NCBI GenBank assembly: GCA_023228145.1
Contig: JALOBU010000010.1
Span: 54,021-118,020 of the forward strand
Direction: 5' to 3'
Origin: Bacteroidales bacterium
GTDB lineage: Bacteria; Bacteroidota; Bacteroidia; Bacteroidales; CAIWKO01
Length of the DNA: 64,000 nucleotides
This document shows, one piece after another, positions 45,241 to 53,417 of this stretch. Position 1 is the first letter of the stretch; the number at the start of each line of letters is the position of its first letter. The notes below the pieces were generated by a model, which saw nothing but the letters and a program-made list of their open reading frames with translations, had not been told where the DNA came from and did no database searches. Both the position numbers and the translations under genes were made by a program.

Positions 45241-45327
45241 CTATCCGAACAAGATTACCGCTGCAAGAAACATCAACATAAAAGCAGCGTAAATAACCCA
45301 AAATACATATTCTTTTGTTGTGTTCAT
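45241..45327 (-). CDS. Small single-span membrane peptide (28 residues)
   Basis: An ATG at 45327 opens a 28-codon frame ending with TAG at 45241. The product starts M-N-T-T-K-E-Y-V-F-W and continues as one hydrophobic helix rich in Ala, Phe, Leu and Met, ending V-I-L-F-G. A strong intrinsic terminator for the same strand lies 53 bases downstream, which supports a real transcription unit in an otherwise gene-free 500-base gap. Small one-helix proteins of this size usually serve as subunits or regulators of larger membrane complexes. I do not recognise this one and no clear -7 box was found, so the call rests on the hydrophobic pattern and the terminator. Confidence 0.5.
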   Translation of the reverse strand: MNTTKEYVFWVIYAAFMLMFLAAVILFG

Positions 45328-45650
45328 GACGGTTAAGTTTTAAGTGGTTTTCATTGTGTTTTTTGTTGATATAAAATTAATCCAGGAATTCATGTTTATT
45401 TTACACAAATCAGTTTCCGGTAGGTTTGCATAAGTTAAAGGGATAAAAATAAAATAAACGGCCTCCCCTAATAACTATTTATCTTAATGCCGGCGTATAG
45501 TTGTTTTTGTGGCATATAAATTTACAAAATGTAGACAAACGCCTTAAACACAAAATGAGATGTTCGTAAATAAAATAAAAAAACAGTATCATTTTGACTA
45601 TAGGCACACTTTTAATTTAAAATGCAATAATTTTGCAAAAAACAAAAAAG
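45328..45650. other. Gene-free stretch upstream of gltX
   Basis: About 320 bases without a supportable gene apart from the gltX -7 box at 45628-45635. It is AT-rich; I see no strong hairpin or repeat in it. Confidence 0.5.
45628..45635 (+). promoter_or_regulatory. -7 box for gltX
   Basis: TAATTTTG is a perfect TAnnTTTG, 15 bases before the ATG at 45651. The six extra in-frame codons from 45633 overlap it, so they are not translated. Confidence 0.5.
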
Positions 45651-47180
45651 ATGAAAAAAGCCGTAAGAGTACGCTTTGCTCCCAGTCCTACAGGACCTTT
45701 ACACATTGGGGGTGTTCGAACAGCATTATATAACTATCTGTTTGCCAAAAAACACGGCGGAGATATGATACTTCGGATAGAAGACACCGACCAACAACGC
45801 TTAGTTCCCGGGGCGGAAGAATATATTATTGAATCCTTGCAATGGTGTGGAATAAAGCATAATGAAGGTGTTGGAGTTGGCGGGCAGCATAGCCCCTACC
45901 GTCAATCAGAAAGACGTGAAATTTATAAACAATATGCATTAAATCTAATTGAAAAAGGTTTTGCCTATTATGCATTTGATACTGCTCAGGAACTTGAAAC
46001 ACTTAGAAAAAGTTATGAGCTTGAAAAAAAGAAATTTCAATATGACCAGAAAAACCGCTTACAATTAAAAAATTCATTAACTATTTCTGAAGCTGACATA
46101 AAAGAATTATTTGAGCGCAATACTCCTTTTGTAGTACGAATAAAAATTCCTGAAAATGAAAAAATTATCATAAGAGACCTCATTAGAGGAGAAGTGGCTT
46201 TTGATTCTTCCTTACTGGATGATAAGGTTATTTTTAAATCGGATGGCTTGCCCACTTATCATCTGGCAAACGTAGTTGATGATTTTTTGATGGAAATTTC
46301 TCATGTGATACGCGGAGAAGAATGGCTCCCCTCAACCCCGCTTCATGTCTTGTTATACAGATATCTTGGCTGGGAGCAAGATATGCCGCTGTTTGCACAT
46401 TTGCCTTTAATTTTAAAGCCCGATGGCAACGGCAAACTTAGTAAAAGGGACGGCGATAAAATGGGGTTTCCGGTATTTCCGCTACAATGGACAGATCCCG
46501 TAACCAGTGAAGTTTCTTCCGGTTACCGTGAATCCGGTTATACACCGGAAGCTTTTATCAATATGCTTGCTTTACTCGGATGGAACCCGGGCACAGAAAA
46601 AGAAATTTTTTCTATTGAAGAACTGATAGAAGTTTTTTCATTAGAACGTGTTGGAAAATCGGGTTCAAAGTTCAGCCCCGAAAAAGCAAAATGGTTTAAT
46701 CACCAATATATGCAAATGAAATCCGATGAAGAATTTGCCGGGTTGTTGAAACTTGTGTTGTTGGAAAAAAACATTGAAAAACCGGAGAGTTATATTAAAA
46801 AGGTTTGTTCTCTTGTTAAAGAAAGAATTGTTTTTCCTCAGGAACTCTGGGAACAATCTTATTATTTTTTTATTGCTCCAACAGATTATGATGCCAAATC
46901 GGTAAAAGACCGATGGAAAAAGGATTCGGCTGATATCATGAAAGAGCTATGTGATGTTGTTGCGGCTATTGAAATCTTTCATGCCGAAAATCTTAAAAAA
47001 ACCATAATGGAGCATATTACCCAAAAACAATATAATCTGGGGCAGGTTTTGAATGCATTGCGTTTGCTTTTAGTTGGCGCATCTATGGGCCCGGATTTGT
47101 TTGTTATCATGGAGTTAATAGGAAAAGAAGACGCCATTTCAAGAATTGTAAAGGGTGTGTTGCAATTAAGCACACAATAA
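45651..47180 (+). CDS. gltX: Glutamate-tRNA ligase
   Basis: A 509-residue class I aminoacyl-tRNA synthetase. The HIGH-type motif is A-P-S-P-T-G-P-L-H-I-G-G and the KMSKS-type motif is K-L-S-K-R-D-G-D. It charges tRNA-Glu in the cytoplasm. No separate GlnRS or amidotransferase genes are visible, so discrimination against tRNA-Gln cannot be judged. The gene is followed after one base by the TcdA-like gene, making a two-gene tRNA-related unit. Confidence 0.96.
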   Translation: MKKAVRVRFAPSPTGPLHIGGVRTALYNYLFAKKHGGDMILRIEDTDQQRLVPGAEEYIIESLQWCGIKHNEGVGVGGQHSPYRQSERREIYKQYALNLIEKGFAYYAFDTAQELETLRKSYELEKKKFQYDQKNRLQLKNSLTISEADIKELFERNTPFVVRIKIPENEKIIIRDLIRGEVAFDSSLLDDKVIFKSDGLPTYHLANVVDDFLMEISHVIRGEEWLPSTPLHVLLYRYLGWEQDMPLFAHLPLILKPDGNGKLSKRDGDKMGFPVFPLQWTDPVTSEVSSGYRESGYTPEAFINMLALLGWNPGTEKEIFSIEELIEVFSLERVGKSGSKFSPEKAKWFNHQYMQMKSDEEFAGLLKLVLLEKNIEKPESYIKKVCSLVKERIVFPQELWEQSYYFFIAPTDYDAKSVKDRWKKDSADIMKELCDVVAAIEIFHAENLKKTIMEHITQKQYNLGQVLNALRLLLVGASMGPDLFVIMELIGKEDAISRIVKGVLQLSTQ

Positions 47181-47181
47181 A

Positions 47182-47922
47182 ATGATTGTCCCTGAGAACT
47201 GGCTTAACCGTACCGAACTCCTTATTGGGAAAACAAATCTCCGGAAACTGAAAAATTCACATGTGCTGGTAATCGGCCTGGGAGGTGTTGGTTCGGCTGC
47301 TGCAGAAATGCTTTGTCGTGCAGGCATTGGCAAAATGACTTTGGCTGACGGGGATCTCATTCAGCCCTCAAATCGTAACCGTCATCTGACGGCTTTGCAA
47401 AGCACCGAAGGGATAAAAAAAACTGTAGCCTTGGCTTCACGCCTGAAAGATATCAACCCTGAAATCAAGCTTATTCTGGTTGAAAAACATCTCAAAGAAG
47501 ATGCCATGACAGAGCTTCTTGAACATCCTTATGATTATATTGTAGACGCTATTGATTCCCTTTCAGCTAAAGTTTATATGTTGTTACATGCTGTCAGGCT
47601 TGGGCATAGGGTAGTAAGTTCAATGGGTGCGGGGGCAAAATTTGACCCCACTAAAGTGTTTGTAGCTGATATTTCGGAAACAAACACCTGTACATTTGCA
47701 TTTGATATTCGGAAACGCCTCCGGCGTCTGGGTGTTAACAATGGTTTTAAAACTGTATTTTCAACAGAACCTCCAAACAAAGATGCCGTGATTTTTTCAA
47801 ATACAAGTCAAAACAAAAAATCTGTAGCAGGAACCATTTCTTATATACCGGTTGTTTTTGGGTGTTATTGCGCCTGGGTTGTTATACAAGATATTATTTG
47901 TTATAACAATAGAGGGGAGTAA
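47182..47922 (+). CDS. tcdA: ThiF/E1-like tRNA threonylcarbamoyladenosine dehydratase
   Basis: A 246-residue ThiF-fold protein of the TcdA/CsdL (YgdL) type. The ATP-binding G-L-G-G-V-G-S-A-A-A-E motif is at about residues 32-42, followed by A-D-G-D-L-I-Q-P-S-N-R-N-R-H and the central D-Y-I-V-D-A-I-D-S. TcdA cyclises t6A37 in tRNA to ct6A using ATP. The tail I-P-V-V-F-G-C-Y-C-A-W-V-V is hydrophobic, as in membrane-associated relatives. It starts one base after gltX. Confidence 0.88.
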   Translation: MIVPENWLNRTELLIGKTNLRKLKNSHVLVIGLGGVGSAAAEMLCRAGIGKMTLADGDLIQPSNRNRHLTALQSTEGIKKTVALASRLKDINPEIKLILVEKHLKEDAMTELLEHPYDYIVDAIDSLSAKVYMLLHAVRLGHRVVSSMGAGAKFDPTKVFVADISETNTCTFAFDIRKRLRRLGVNNGFKTVFSTEPPNKDAVIFSNTSQNKKSVAGTISYIPVVFGCYCAWVVIQDIICYNNRGE

Positions 47923-48060
47923 TACCGATACGGTATCTGTAATAGTCCAATAAATTATACTATAACAGTTACTTTATCGGCATTCTACAATAAAAAAAAT
48001 GGGTTAAACTATATCAAGTAATGGTATAATTTTTACTTGTTTTATTGAAAATACAGCTAC

Positions 48061-48358
48061 AAAAAACACAATGGGGAATAATCCTTGCGGTTTATTCCCC
48101 ATTCATTTTTTCGGCCGTCGTAACTGCCGCAAAACGTCAAACTACGGTTATTACGTTTGTCCCTTGCGGAACCGGTTGCTTTTGTCAATCATGCCATTTT
48201 GATGCCGGCTGAACATCCTCACCAACTAAGGTGGCTTCACTTGTTTACGTCCCATACGGAATACAAACCAGAAACTCGTCTGCTCAATTCCCGCAATCAA
48301 CATGACAGTATGTAAAAGAACTTACTTTTTCAAGCCAACGTTTTTATCCCTCATCTGA
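48061..48358 (-). ncRNA. Probable small RNA gene, about 300 nt, family unassigned
   Basis: A gene-free region on the minus strand is framed by a complete promoter (TTG, 20 bases, TATATTTG) and a strong intrinsic terminator (12-bp stem, T6 tract). The predicted transcript has several plausible hairpins. One, around 48236-48261, pairs ten of eleven positions (GUUUGUAUUCC with GGGACGUAAAC). Another, about 48158-48171, is capped by a GCAA tetraloop. The terminator stem itself encloses a CC-GCAA-GG cap. No open frame of useful length runs along it. It lacks a tmRNA acceptor end and T-loop, the RNase P signature GAGGAAAGUC and an SRP core. A 6S-like role remains possible: the GUUGGUGAG stretch resembles enterobacterial 6S RNA, though that may be chance. 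Confidence 0.6.
48070..48103. terminator. Strong bidirectional terminator between tcdA and the small RNA
   Basis: AATGGGGAATAA (48070-48081) and TTATTCCCCATT (48092-48103) form a perfect 12-bp stem. The left side is preceded by six A residues (a T6 tract on the minus strand) and the right side is followed by six T residues, so it can stop both the gltX-tcdA transcript and the leftward small RNA. Confidence 0.8.
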
Positions 48359-48363
48359 TGAAA

Positions 48364-48394
48364 CAAATATAGCAAATTATCAACCCGAAGTCAA
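48364..48394 (-). promoter_or_regulatory. Complete Bacteroidetes promoter for the small RNA
   Basis: On the minus strand a TTG (48394-48392) and a TATATTTG (48371-48364) are separated by exactly 20 bases, the preferred arrangement for the Bacteroidetes primary sigma factor. It is the best full promoter in the window and points into DNA without a protein gene. The predicted transcription start is near 48358. Confidence 0.75.
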
Positions 48395-48516
48395 GTTATT
48401 TTATTCATAGTTATTAACTTAATATAAACATTTTTTATAAACAATTGTTAATAAGCCGCAAAAGTCCTGTTTATAGGGACTTTCCTTCTAACTGCTTAAA
48501 GCGAAAAATAAATATC

Positions 48517-48639
48517 GGGCGCCTCTAAAAACTTCAAATTTCTTCGTTCGCCTTCGTTTTTCAAATCCTGATGTACGTTCAGCATACTGAGGTTTTCAGA
48601 ACTTCAACTGCCTCGAACTTTTTTGTTTTAAGACGCCCA
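48517..48639. repeat. Imperfect 120-base palindromic element
   Basis: Outer arms GGGCG (48517-48521) and CGCCC (48633-48637) pair, and much of the intervening sequence also pairs in register (for example AAATCCTGATGTACG with CATACTGAGGTTT). It resembles an interspersed hairpin element or MITE. No protein is encoded. An adjacent small inverted repeat, TTAGAG-ATG-CTCTAA, is at about 48649-48663. Confidence 0.45.
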
Positions 48640-48764
48640 ATCAAGGTTATTAGAGATGCTCTAAAAATAGAAATTATATACGAATTGAAACATTTTTTTT
48701 GGTTGCTTTACCGCTTGCCACAATATTTCATGGGAAGACGATTAAAAAATTACAATTAAAAAAC

Positions 48765-48772
48765 TATATTTG
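48765..48772 (+). promoter_or_regulatory. -7 box at the head of the glycan cluster
   Basis: TATATTTG is a perfect TAnnTTTG, 30 bases before the ATG of the Wzt-like gene at 48803. Confidence 0.5.
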
Positions 48773-48802
48773 CTCAATAAACTTCTAAACTGTTAAATTA
48801 TC

Positions 48803-50089
48803 ATGCCCGACATAGTAATAAAAATAGAAAACCTCAGCAAACAATACCGTCTCGGGCAGATTGGCACAGGAACTTTGCGTGATGATTTAAATCGTTTTTG
48901 GGCAAAAATCAGAGGGAAGGAAGACCCAACCCTTAAAATCGGGCAGGCAAATATCTTAAAAAATAAAAACTCTGATAACAAAGAACTTCTCTCTGAATAT
49001 ATCTGGGCACTAAAAGACATTAATTTTGAAGTTGAGAAAGGCAATGTGCTTGGTATCATAGGCAAAAATGGTGCGGGGAAATCAACCTTATTAAAAATTT
49101 TATCAAAAGTTACCTCTCCAACCACAGGTAGTGTCCGGGTAAAAGGGCGCATTGCCAGCCTGCTCGAAGTCGGTACCGGTTTTCACCCTGAATTATCCGG
49201 ACGTGAAAACATCTTCCTTAATGGCGCTATACTTGGGATGACCAAAGCTGAAATACGCGCTAAACTTGACGAAATAGTTGATTTTGCAGGCGTAGCAAAA
49301 TATATTGACACTCCGGTAAAGAGATACAGCAGCGGCATGTATGTGCGTCTGGCTTTTGCTGTGGCAGCACATCTCGAACCGGAGATTCTTGTGGTGGACG
49401 AAGTGCTGGCAGTAGGAGATGCTGAATTTCAGAAAAAAGCATTGGGAAAAATGCAGAATATTTCAAAAGGGCAGGGAAGAACCGTTTTATTTGTCAGTCA
49501 TAATATGACTGCCATTGAGACCCTTTGTCAAAAAGTTATAGTGTTAAAAAATGGAAACATTAATTTTTCAGGTAAAGCAGAAGAGGGAATTTTTAAATAT
49601 CTTGAAAACGATGGATCCGGCAAAAATTATTTAATAAAAGATGGTATAAGTTATTTACACAACGACCTGAGAATTTTTGACGTGCAAATCAATGGAAGCA
49701 ACTCTAATATGGTTTATATTGACGAGAACTCTGATAGCATTGATTTTAACTTGACAGGCAATTTAAGTGTAAAAAAACGCATGGCGCTTGAAATCAGAAT
49801 TTTTGATTTCAGAGAAAACCTGCTGGCATTTTTTTCTCCCGGGCATTTATACGGCGAACTAAAAACCTATGAAGCCGGAAGATTTGAAATAATTGAGAAA
49901 ATCAAAATGCCCGCGAATATTTCAAAAGGAGAGTATTTTATCAGTTTTTTAGTTTCTCATCCGAATGTCGAATCTTATGTTGTATCACACAAGCATGTAA
50001 AATTGATTTCAAGGGGAGTAAAAACAACCACCGGTTTTGAACTGGAATATAAAAACAGGGGATTTATTATTTTGGAAAGAAAAAGCTAA
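48803..50089 (+). CDS. Polysaccharide ABC transporter ATPase with Wzt-type C-terminal domain
   Basis: A 428-residue ATPase of the Wzt/TagH type, which powers export of complete O-antigen or teichoic-like chains. The Walker A motif is G-K-N-G-A-G-K-S-T near residues 87-95, the signature is Y-S-S-G-M and Walker B is I-L-V-V-D-E-V-L-A-V-G-D. Residues about 245-428 form a beta-rich domain like the Wzt carbohydrate-binding part, which in known systems recognises the finished chain end. The usual permease partner (Wzm) is not next to it: upstream DNA is non-coding and the next gene is gmd. It opens the glycan cluster with its own -7 box. Confidence 0.9.
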   Translation: MPDIVIKIENLSKQYRLGQIGTGTLRDDLNRFWAKIRGKEDPTLKIGQANILKNKNSDNKELLSEYIWALKDINFEVEKGNVLGIIGKNGAGKSTLLKILSKVTSPTTGSVRVKGRIASLLEVGTGFHPELSGRENIFLNGAILGMTKAEIRAKLDEIVDFAGVAKYIDTPVKRYSSGMYVRLAFAVAAHLEPEILVVDEVLAVGDAEFQKKALGKMQNISKGQGRTVLFVSHNMTAIETLCQKVIVLKNGNINFSGKAEEGIFKYLENDGSGKNYLIKDGISYLHNDLRIFDVQINGSNSNMVYIDENSDSIDFNLTGNLSVKKRMALEIRIFDFRENLLAFFSPGHLYGELKTYEAGRFEIIEKIKMPANISKGEYFISFLVSHPNVESYVVSHKHVKLISRGVKTTTGFELEYKNRGFIILERKS

Positions 50090-50124
50090 AATACAATTAT
50101 TGACATAAAACTTTATAATAAGTT

Positions 50125-51162
50125 ATGAAAAATGCACTTATATCTGGTATTACAGGTCAGGACGGAAGTTACCTGGCTGAGTTGTTATTAGAGAAAAATT
50201 ATATTGTGCATGGTATTATCAGGCGTTCAAGTTCTTTCAATACTTTCAGAATTGACCATTTGTATAACAATCCCGAAATATTAAACAAACGTTTATTTTT
50301 ATACTACGGGGATATGAACGATTCTTCAAATCTTAACCGTATTATTGAAAAAACACAACCCGACGAGATATATAATCTGGCAGCACAAAGCCATGTCCAG
50401 GTTTCTTTTGAAATGCCTGAATATACAGCAGAAGCTGACGGAATTGGGGCTCTCAGGTTTTTAGACGCCATTAAAGATGTTGGGATAAAAACCAAATTTT
50501 ATCAGGCATCAACATCTGAGCTTTATGGTCTGGCGCAATCGGTACCGCAGAACGAAAAAACACCTTTTTATCCGCGAAGCCCTTACGCCGTAGCTAAGCT
50601 TTATGCATACTGGATTGTGGTTAATTATCGGGAAGCTTATAATCTATTTGCATGCAATGGTATTCTTTTCAATCATGAAAGTGAAAGGAGAGGAAAAACA
50701 TTTGTATCAAGAAAAATCAGTGTTGCCGTTGCCAATATCATGACGGGAAAGGATGAAATCCTGCTGTTGGGAAATCTTGACTCCCGGCGTGACTGGGGTT
50801 ATGCCCCGGAATACATCGAAGGTATGTGGAGGATATTGCAGCATGAAAAACCCGAAGACTTTGTGCTGGCAACCAACGAAACGCATACCGTCCGTGAATT
50901 TGTGGAAGAGGCCTTTAAAGTGCTGGGCGAAGAAATAGAGTGGGCAGGAAGCGGTGTTGATGAAAAAGGGTATTTAAAATCAAACGGAAAGATGGTGGTG
51001 GGTATAAACCCCAGGTATTTCAGGCCAACAGAAGTAGATCTTTTGATAGGCGATTATTCAAAAGCCAAAAAACTTTTAGGATGGAAACCAAAGACTAAGT
51101 TCAAAGACCTGGTGAGGATTATGGTAAGGGCTGATTTTGAAAAAGCAAAAAAAAGATTATAG
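50125..51162 (+). CDS. gmd: GDP-mannose 4,6-dehydratase
   Basis: A 345-residue short-chain dehydrogenase of the extended type. The NAD(P) motif is G-I-T-G-Q-D-G-S-Y-L near residue 8. The R-R-S-S-S-F-N-T segment, catalytic S-T-S-E-L-Y-G, Y-P-R-S-P-Y-A-V-A-K and R-R-D-W-G-Y-A are diagnostic for Gmd. It converts GDP-D-mannose to GDP-4-keto-6-deoxy-D-mannose, the precursor of GDP-L-fucose. The next gene, fcl, starts one base after the stop. GDP-mannose synthesis genes are not in the window. Confidence 0.96.
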   Translation: MKNALISGITGQDGSYLAELLLEKNYIVHGIIRRSSSFNTFRIDHLYNNPEILNKRLFLYYGDMNDSSNLNRIIEKTQPDEIYNLAAQSHVQVSFEMPEYTAEADGIGALRFLDAIKDVGIKTKFYQASTSELYGLAQSVPQNEKTPFYPRSPYAVAKLYAYWIVVNYREAYNLFACNGILFNHESERRGKTFVSRKISVAVANIMTGKDEILLLGNLDSRRDWGYAPEYIEGMWRILQHEKPEDFVLATNETHTVREFVEEAFKVLGEEIEWAGSGVDEKGYLKSNGKMVVGINPRYFRPTEVDLLIGDYSKAKKLLGWKPKTKFKDLVRIMVRADFEKAKKRL

Positions 51163-51163
51163 T

Positions 51164-52270
51164 ATGGAAAAAAGCAGCAAAATATATATTGCAGGGCATA
51201 ACGGGCTGGTGGGCTCGGCTATTGCTCAAAACCTGAAGCAAAAGGGATATAATAATATCATCGGAAAAGATATACGGGAGCTTGATCTGCGTGATTCTGA
51301 TGCTGTAAACGCTTACTTTCAGAAAGAAAATCCGGAATATGTTTTTCTGGCCGCAGCCAAAGTCGGAGGAATTATGGCAAATAATACATATCGTGCTGAG
51401 TTCATCTTTGATAATTTAATGATACAGAACAATGTGATACACAACTCCTACCTGCACGGAGTAAAAAAATTACTGTTTCTGGGCAGTACATGTATTTATC
51501 CCGGGCAATGTCCTCAGCCCATGAAGGAAGAATATTTACTTACCGGTGAACTTGAATATACCAACGAACCTTATGCTATAGCAAAAATTGGCGGAATAAA
51601 AATGTGCGAAAGCTATAACATACAATATGGAACAAATTTTTTAAGCGTAATGCCCACGAATTTGTACGGGCCCAATGATAATTTTGACCTTGAAAAAAGT
51701 CATGTTCTGCCCGCTATGTTACGCAAGATATATCTGGCAAAATGCATGGAAGCGGATAATTTTGATGAAATAAGAAAGGATCTTGTCTTAGAACCCATAG
51801 AAAATGTAGATGGCAATTCAGCAATAGAAGAAATTATTTTTATATTGGAGAAATATGGAATAAAAAAAAATAATAATGTTATAAGCGTTGAAATATGGGG
51901 TAGCGGTGAACCTCTGCGCGAATTTTTGTGGAGTGAAGAAATGGCAGACGCCTGTGTATTTATCATGGAAAAGGTTAATTTCTCTGATGTGGCAGGCAGC
52001 AGCGGCGAGATACGGAATACCCACATTAACATTGGTACCGGCAGGGAAATTTCCATTAAAAACCTGGCATATCTGGTAAAAGAAACCATAGGTTTTACCG
52101 GCGAATTATTTTTTAATAAAGAAAAACCTGACGGCACCGTGCGGAAACTTACCGATACAAAAAAACTCAATGCCTTGGGCTGGAAACACAAAATAGAAAT
52201 TGAGCAGGGTGTTATCATGATGTACGACTGGTACAGGGGAAGACATTTAATAAAACAGGCCGATCACTGA
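51164..52270 (+). CDS. fcl: GDP-L-fucose synthase
   Basis: A 368-residue epimerase-reductase that completes GDP-L-fucose synthesis from the Gmd product. Motifs are G-H-N-G-L-V-G-S-A-I, the A-A-K-V-G-G-I segment, G-S-T-C-I-Y-P, the Y-A-I-A-K-I-G-G catalytic motif and G-S-G-E-P-L-R-E-F-L. An insertion of about 45 residues near 205-250 (R-K-D-L-V-L-E-P-I-E-N-V) makes it longer than the roughly 320-residue enterobacterial enzyme. The start is the ATG at 51164, one base after gmd. Confidence 0.95.
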   Translation: MEKSSKIYIAGHNGLVGSAIAQNLKQKGYNNIIGKDIRELDLRDSDAVNAYFQKENPEYVFLAAAKVGGIMANNTYRAEFIFDNLMIQNNVIHNSYLHGVKKLLFLGSTCIYPGQCPQPMKEEYLLTGELEYTNEPYAIAKIGGIKMCESYNIQYGTNFLSVMPTNLYGPNDNFDLEKSHVLPAMLRKIYLAKCMEADNFDEIRKDLVLEPIENVDGNSAIEEIIFILEKYGIKKNNNVISVEIWGSGEPLREFLWSEEMADACVFIMEKVNFSDVAGSSGEIRNTHINIGTGREISIKNLAYLVKETIGFTGELFFNKEKPDGTVRKLTDTKKLNALGWKHKIEIEQGVIMMYDWYRGRHLIKQADH

Positions 52271-52271
52271 T

Positions 52272-53267
52272 ATGGAAACGATAAAAATTGACTTTGTGGA
52301 TTTCTATCCCAATTTTGTAAAAAACAATAATGAACTCTATAATGCATTATCTAAAAAATTTAATCTGCAGATAAGTTCTTCTCCTGATTATATTATTTAT
52401 TCATGTTACGGAAACGAGCATTTAAAGTATGATTGTATAAAAATATTTTTTACAGGAGAGAACCTGGTGCCCGATTTTAATTTTTGCGACTATGCTATTG
52501 GATTTCATTTTATTGATTTTGAAGACAGGTATCTGCGATTACCTTTGGCTGTGATAAGAAAGCCTTATGCAAGTCTTCCCGATAAAAAGATTGATAAAGA
52601 AAAAGCCTTAAACCGCAAGTTCTGTAATTTTGTGTATTCAAATCAGGGAAATTTCAATTCCATAAGAAACAGATTCTTTCATGAGCTTTTAAAATACAAA
52701 CATATAGACTCCGGGGGCCGTGTGTTAAATAATATTGGCGCCCCTGTGAAGGACAAACTGGCATTTATTGCCGATTATAAATTTACCATTGCCATAGAAA
52801 ACTCAAGCGTGAACGGGTATGTTACCGAAAAAATTATTGACCCCATGTCGGTTAATTCAGTACCGATTTACTGGGGGAGTAAAAGTATTGATGCGGACTT
52901 TAATACCGCTTCATTTATTGTTATAAAAGACGATAGCGATAAGGCAATACAGGAAGCTATAGAAAAAATAATTTTTCTGGATACCCACGATGATGAATAC
53001 ATAAAACTTTTATCGCAACCATGGCTAAAACCCGGACAATATGTAAACTATGAAGAAGTTTTATGTGATTTTTTCGGGCACATTATTGAACAACCTCACA
53101 AAGATGCATACAGAAGGGCACTTAACGGGTTTAATATGAGGCATGTTGGAAGAATGATTAAGTTATATGAGAGTGTTAAGAACAGGACGATAGATAATGA
53201 AATCAGTTTCAGGGAAATAATGAAATTATTATTAAGAAAGGTAAAAGGAAAATGCCCTTATAAATAG
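52272..53267 (+). CDS. GT10 fucosyltransferase
   Basis: A 331-residue glycosyltransferase of family 10, the alpha-1,3/4-fucosyltransferases that use GDP-L-fucose. Diagnostic stretches are F-F-T-G-E-N-L-V-P-D-F-N, C-D-Y-A-I-G-F, the R-Y-L-R-L-P-L motif and the conserved donor-site block F-T-I-A-I-E-N-S-S-V-N-G-Y-V-T-E-K-I. It follows fcl by one base, so GDP-fucose synthesis and use are encoded together. The product would be a fucosylated surface glycan; a Lewis-like structure as made by Helicobacter GT10 enzymes is possible but not shown. Confidence 0.92.
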   Translation: METIKIDFVDFYPNFVKNNNELYNALSKKFNLQISSSPDYIIYSCYGNEHLKYDCIKIFFTGENLVPDFNFCDYAIGFHFIDFEDRYLRLPLAVIRKPYASLPDKKIDKEKALNRKFCNFVYSNQGNFNSIRNRFFHELLKYKHIDSGGRVLNNIGAPVKDKLAFIADYKFTIAIENSSVNGYVTEKIIDPMSVNSVPIYWGSKSIDADFNTASFIVIKDDSDKAIQEAIEKIIFLDTHDDEYIKLLSQPWLKPGQYVNYEEVLCDFFGHIIEQPHKDAYRRALNGFNMRHVGRMIKLYESVKNRTIDNEISFREIMKLLLRKVKGKCPYK

Positions 53268-53417
53268 AGAGTTTTGAAACCATGTTAAAAATTGTTTTAT
53301 AGATATTGTTGTATTGTTGTTGGAACCTTTATGTCATAAAAACAGAAACGTGGTTTATAATAGTTATAAAAACCCAGACTTTTTGTCTTAAATGTAATAA
53401 AAAAAACATATAGTTAA

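Noticed and set aside
48061..48358. Assignment of the small RNA as tmRNA, RNase P RNA or SRP RNA
   Set aside because: No tRNA-like acceptor end or T-loop, no GAGGAAAGUC block and no SRP tetraloop core are present. A 6S assignment is left open because it rests only on a short resemblance.
48571..48759. Plus-strand open frame of 62 codons between the small RNA and the glycan cluster
   Set aside because: It runs through the imperfect palindromic element, has no recognised family and no promoter of its own; composition looks non-coding.
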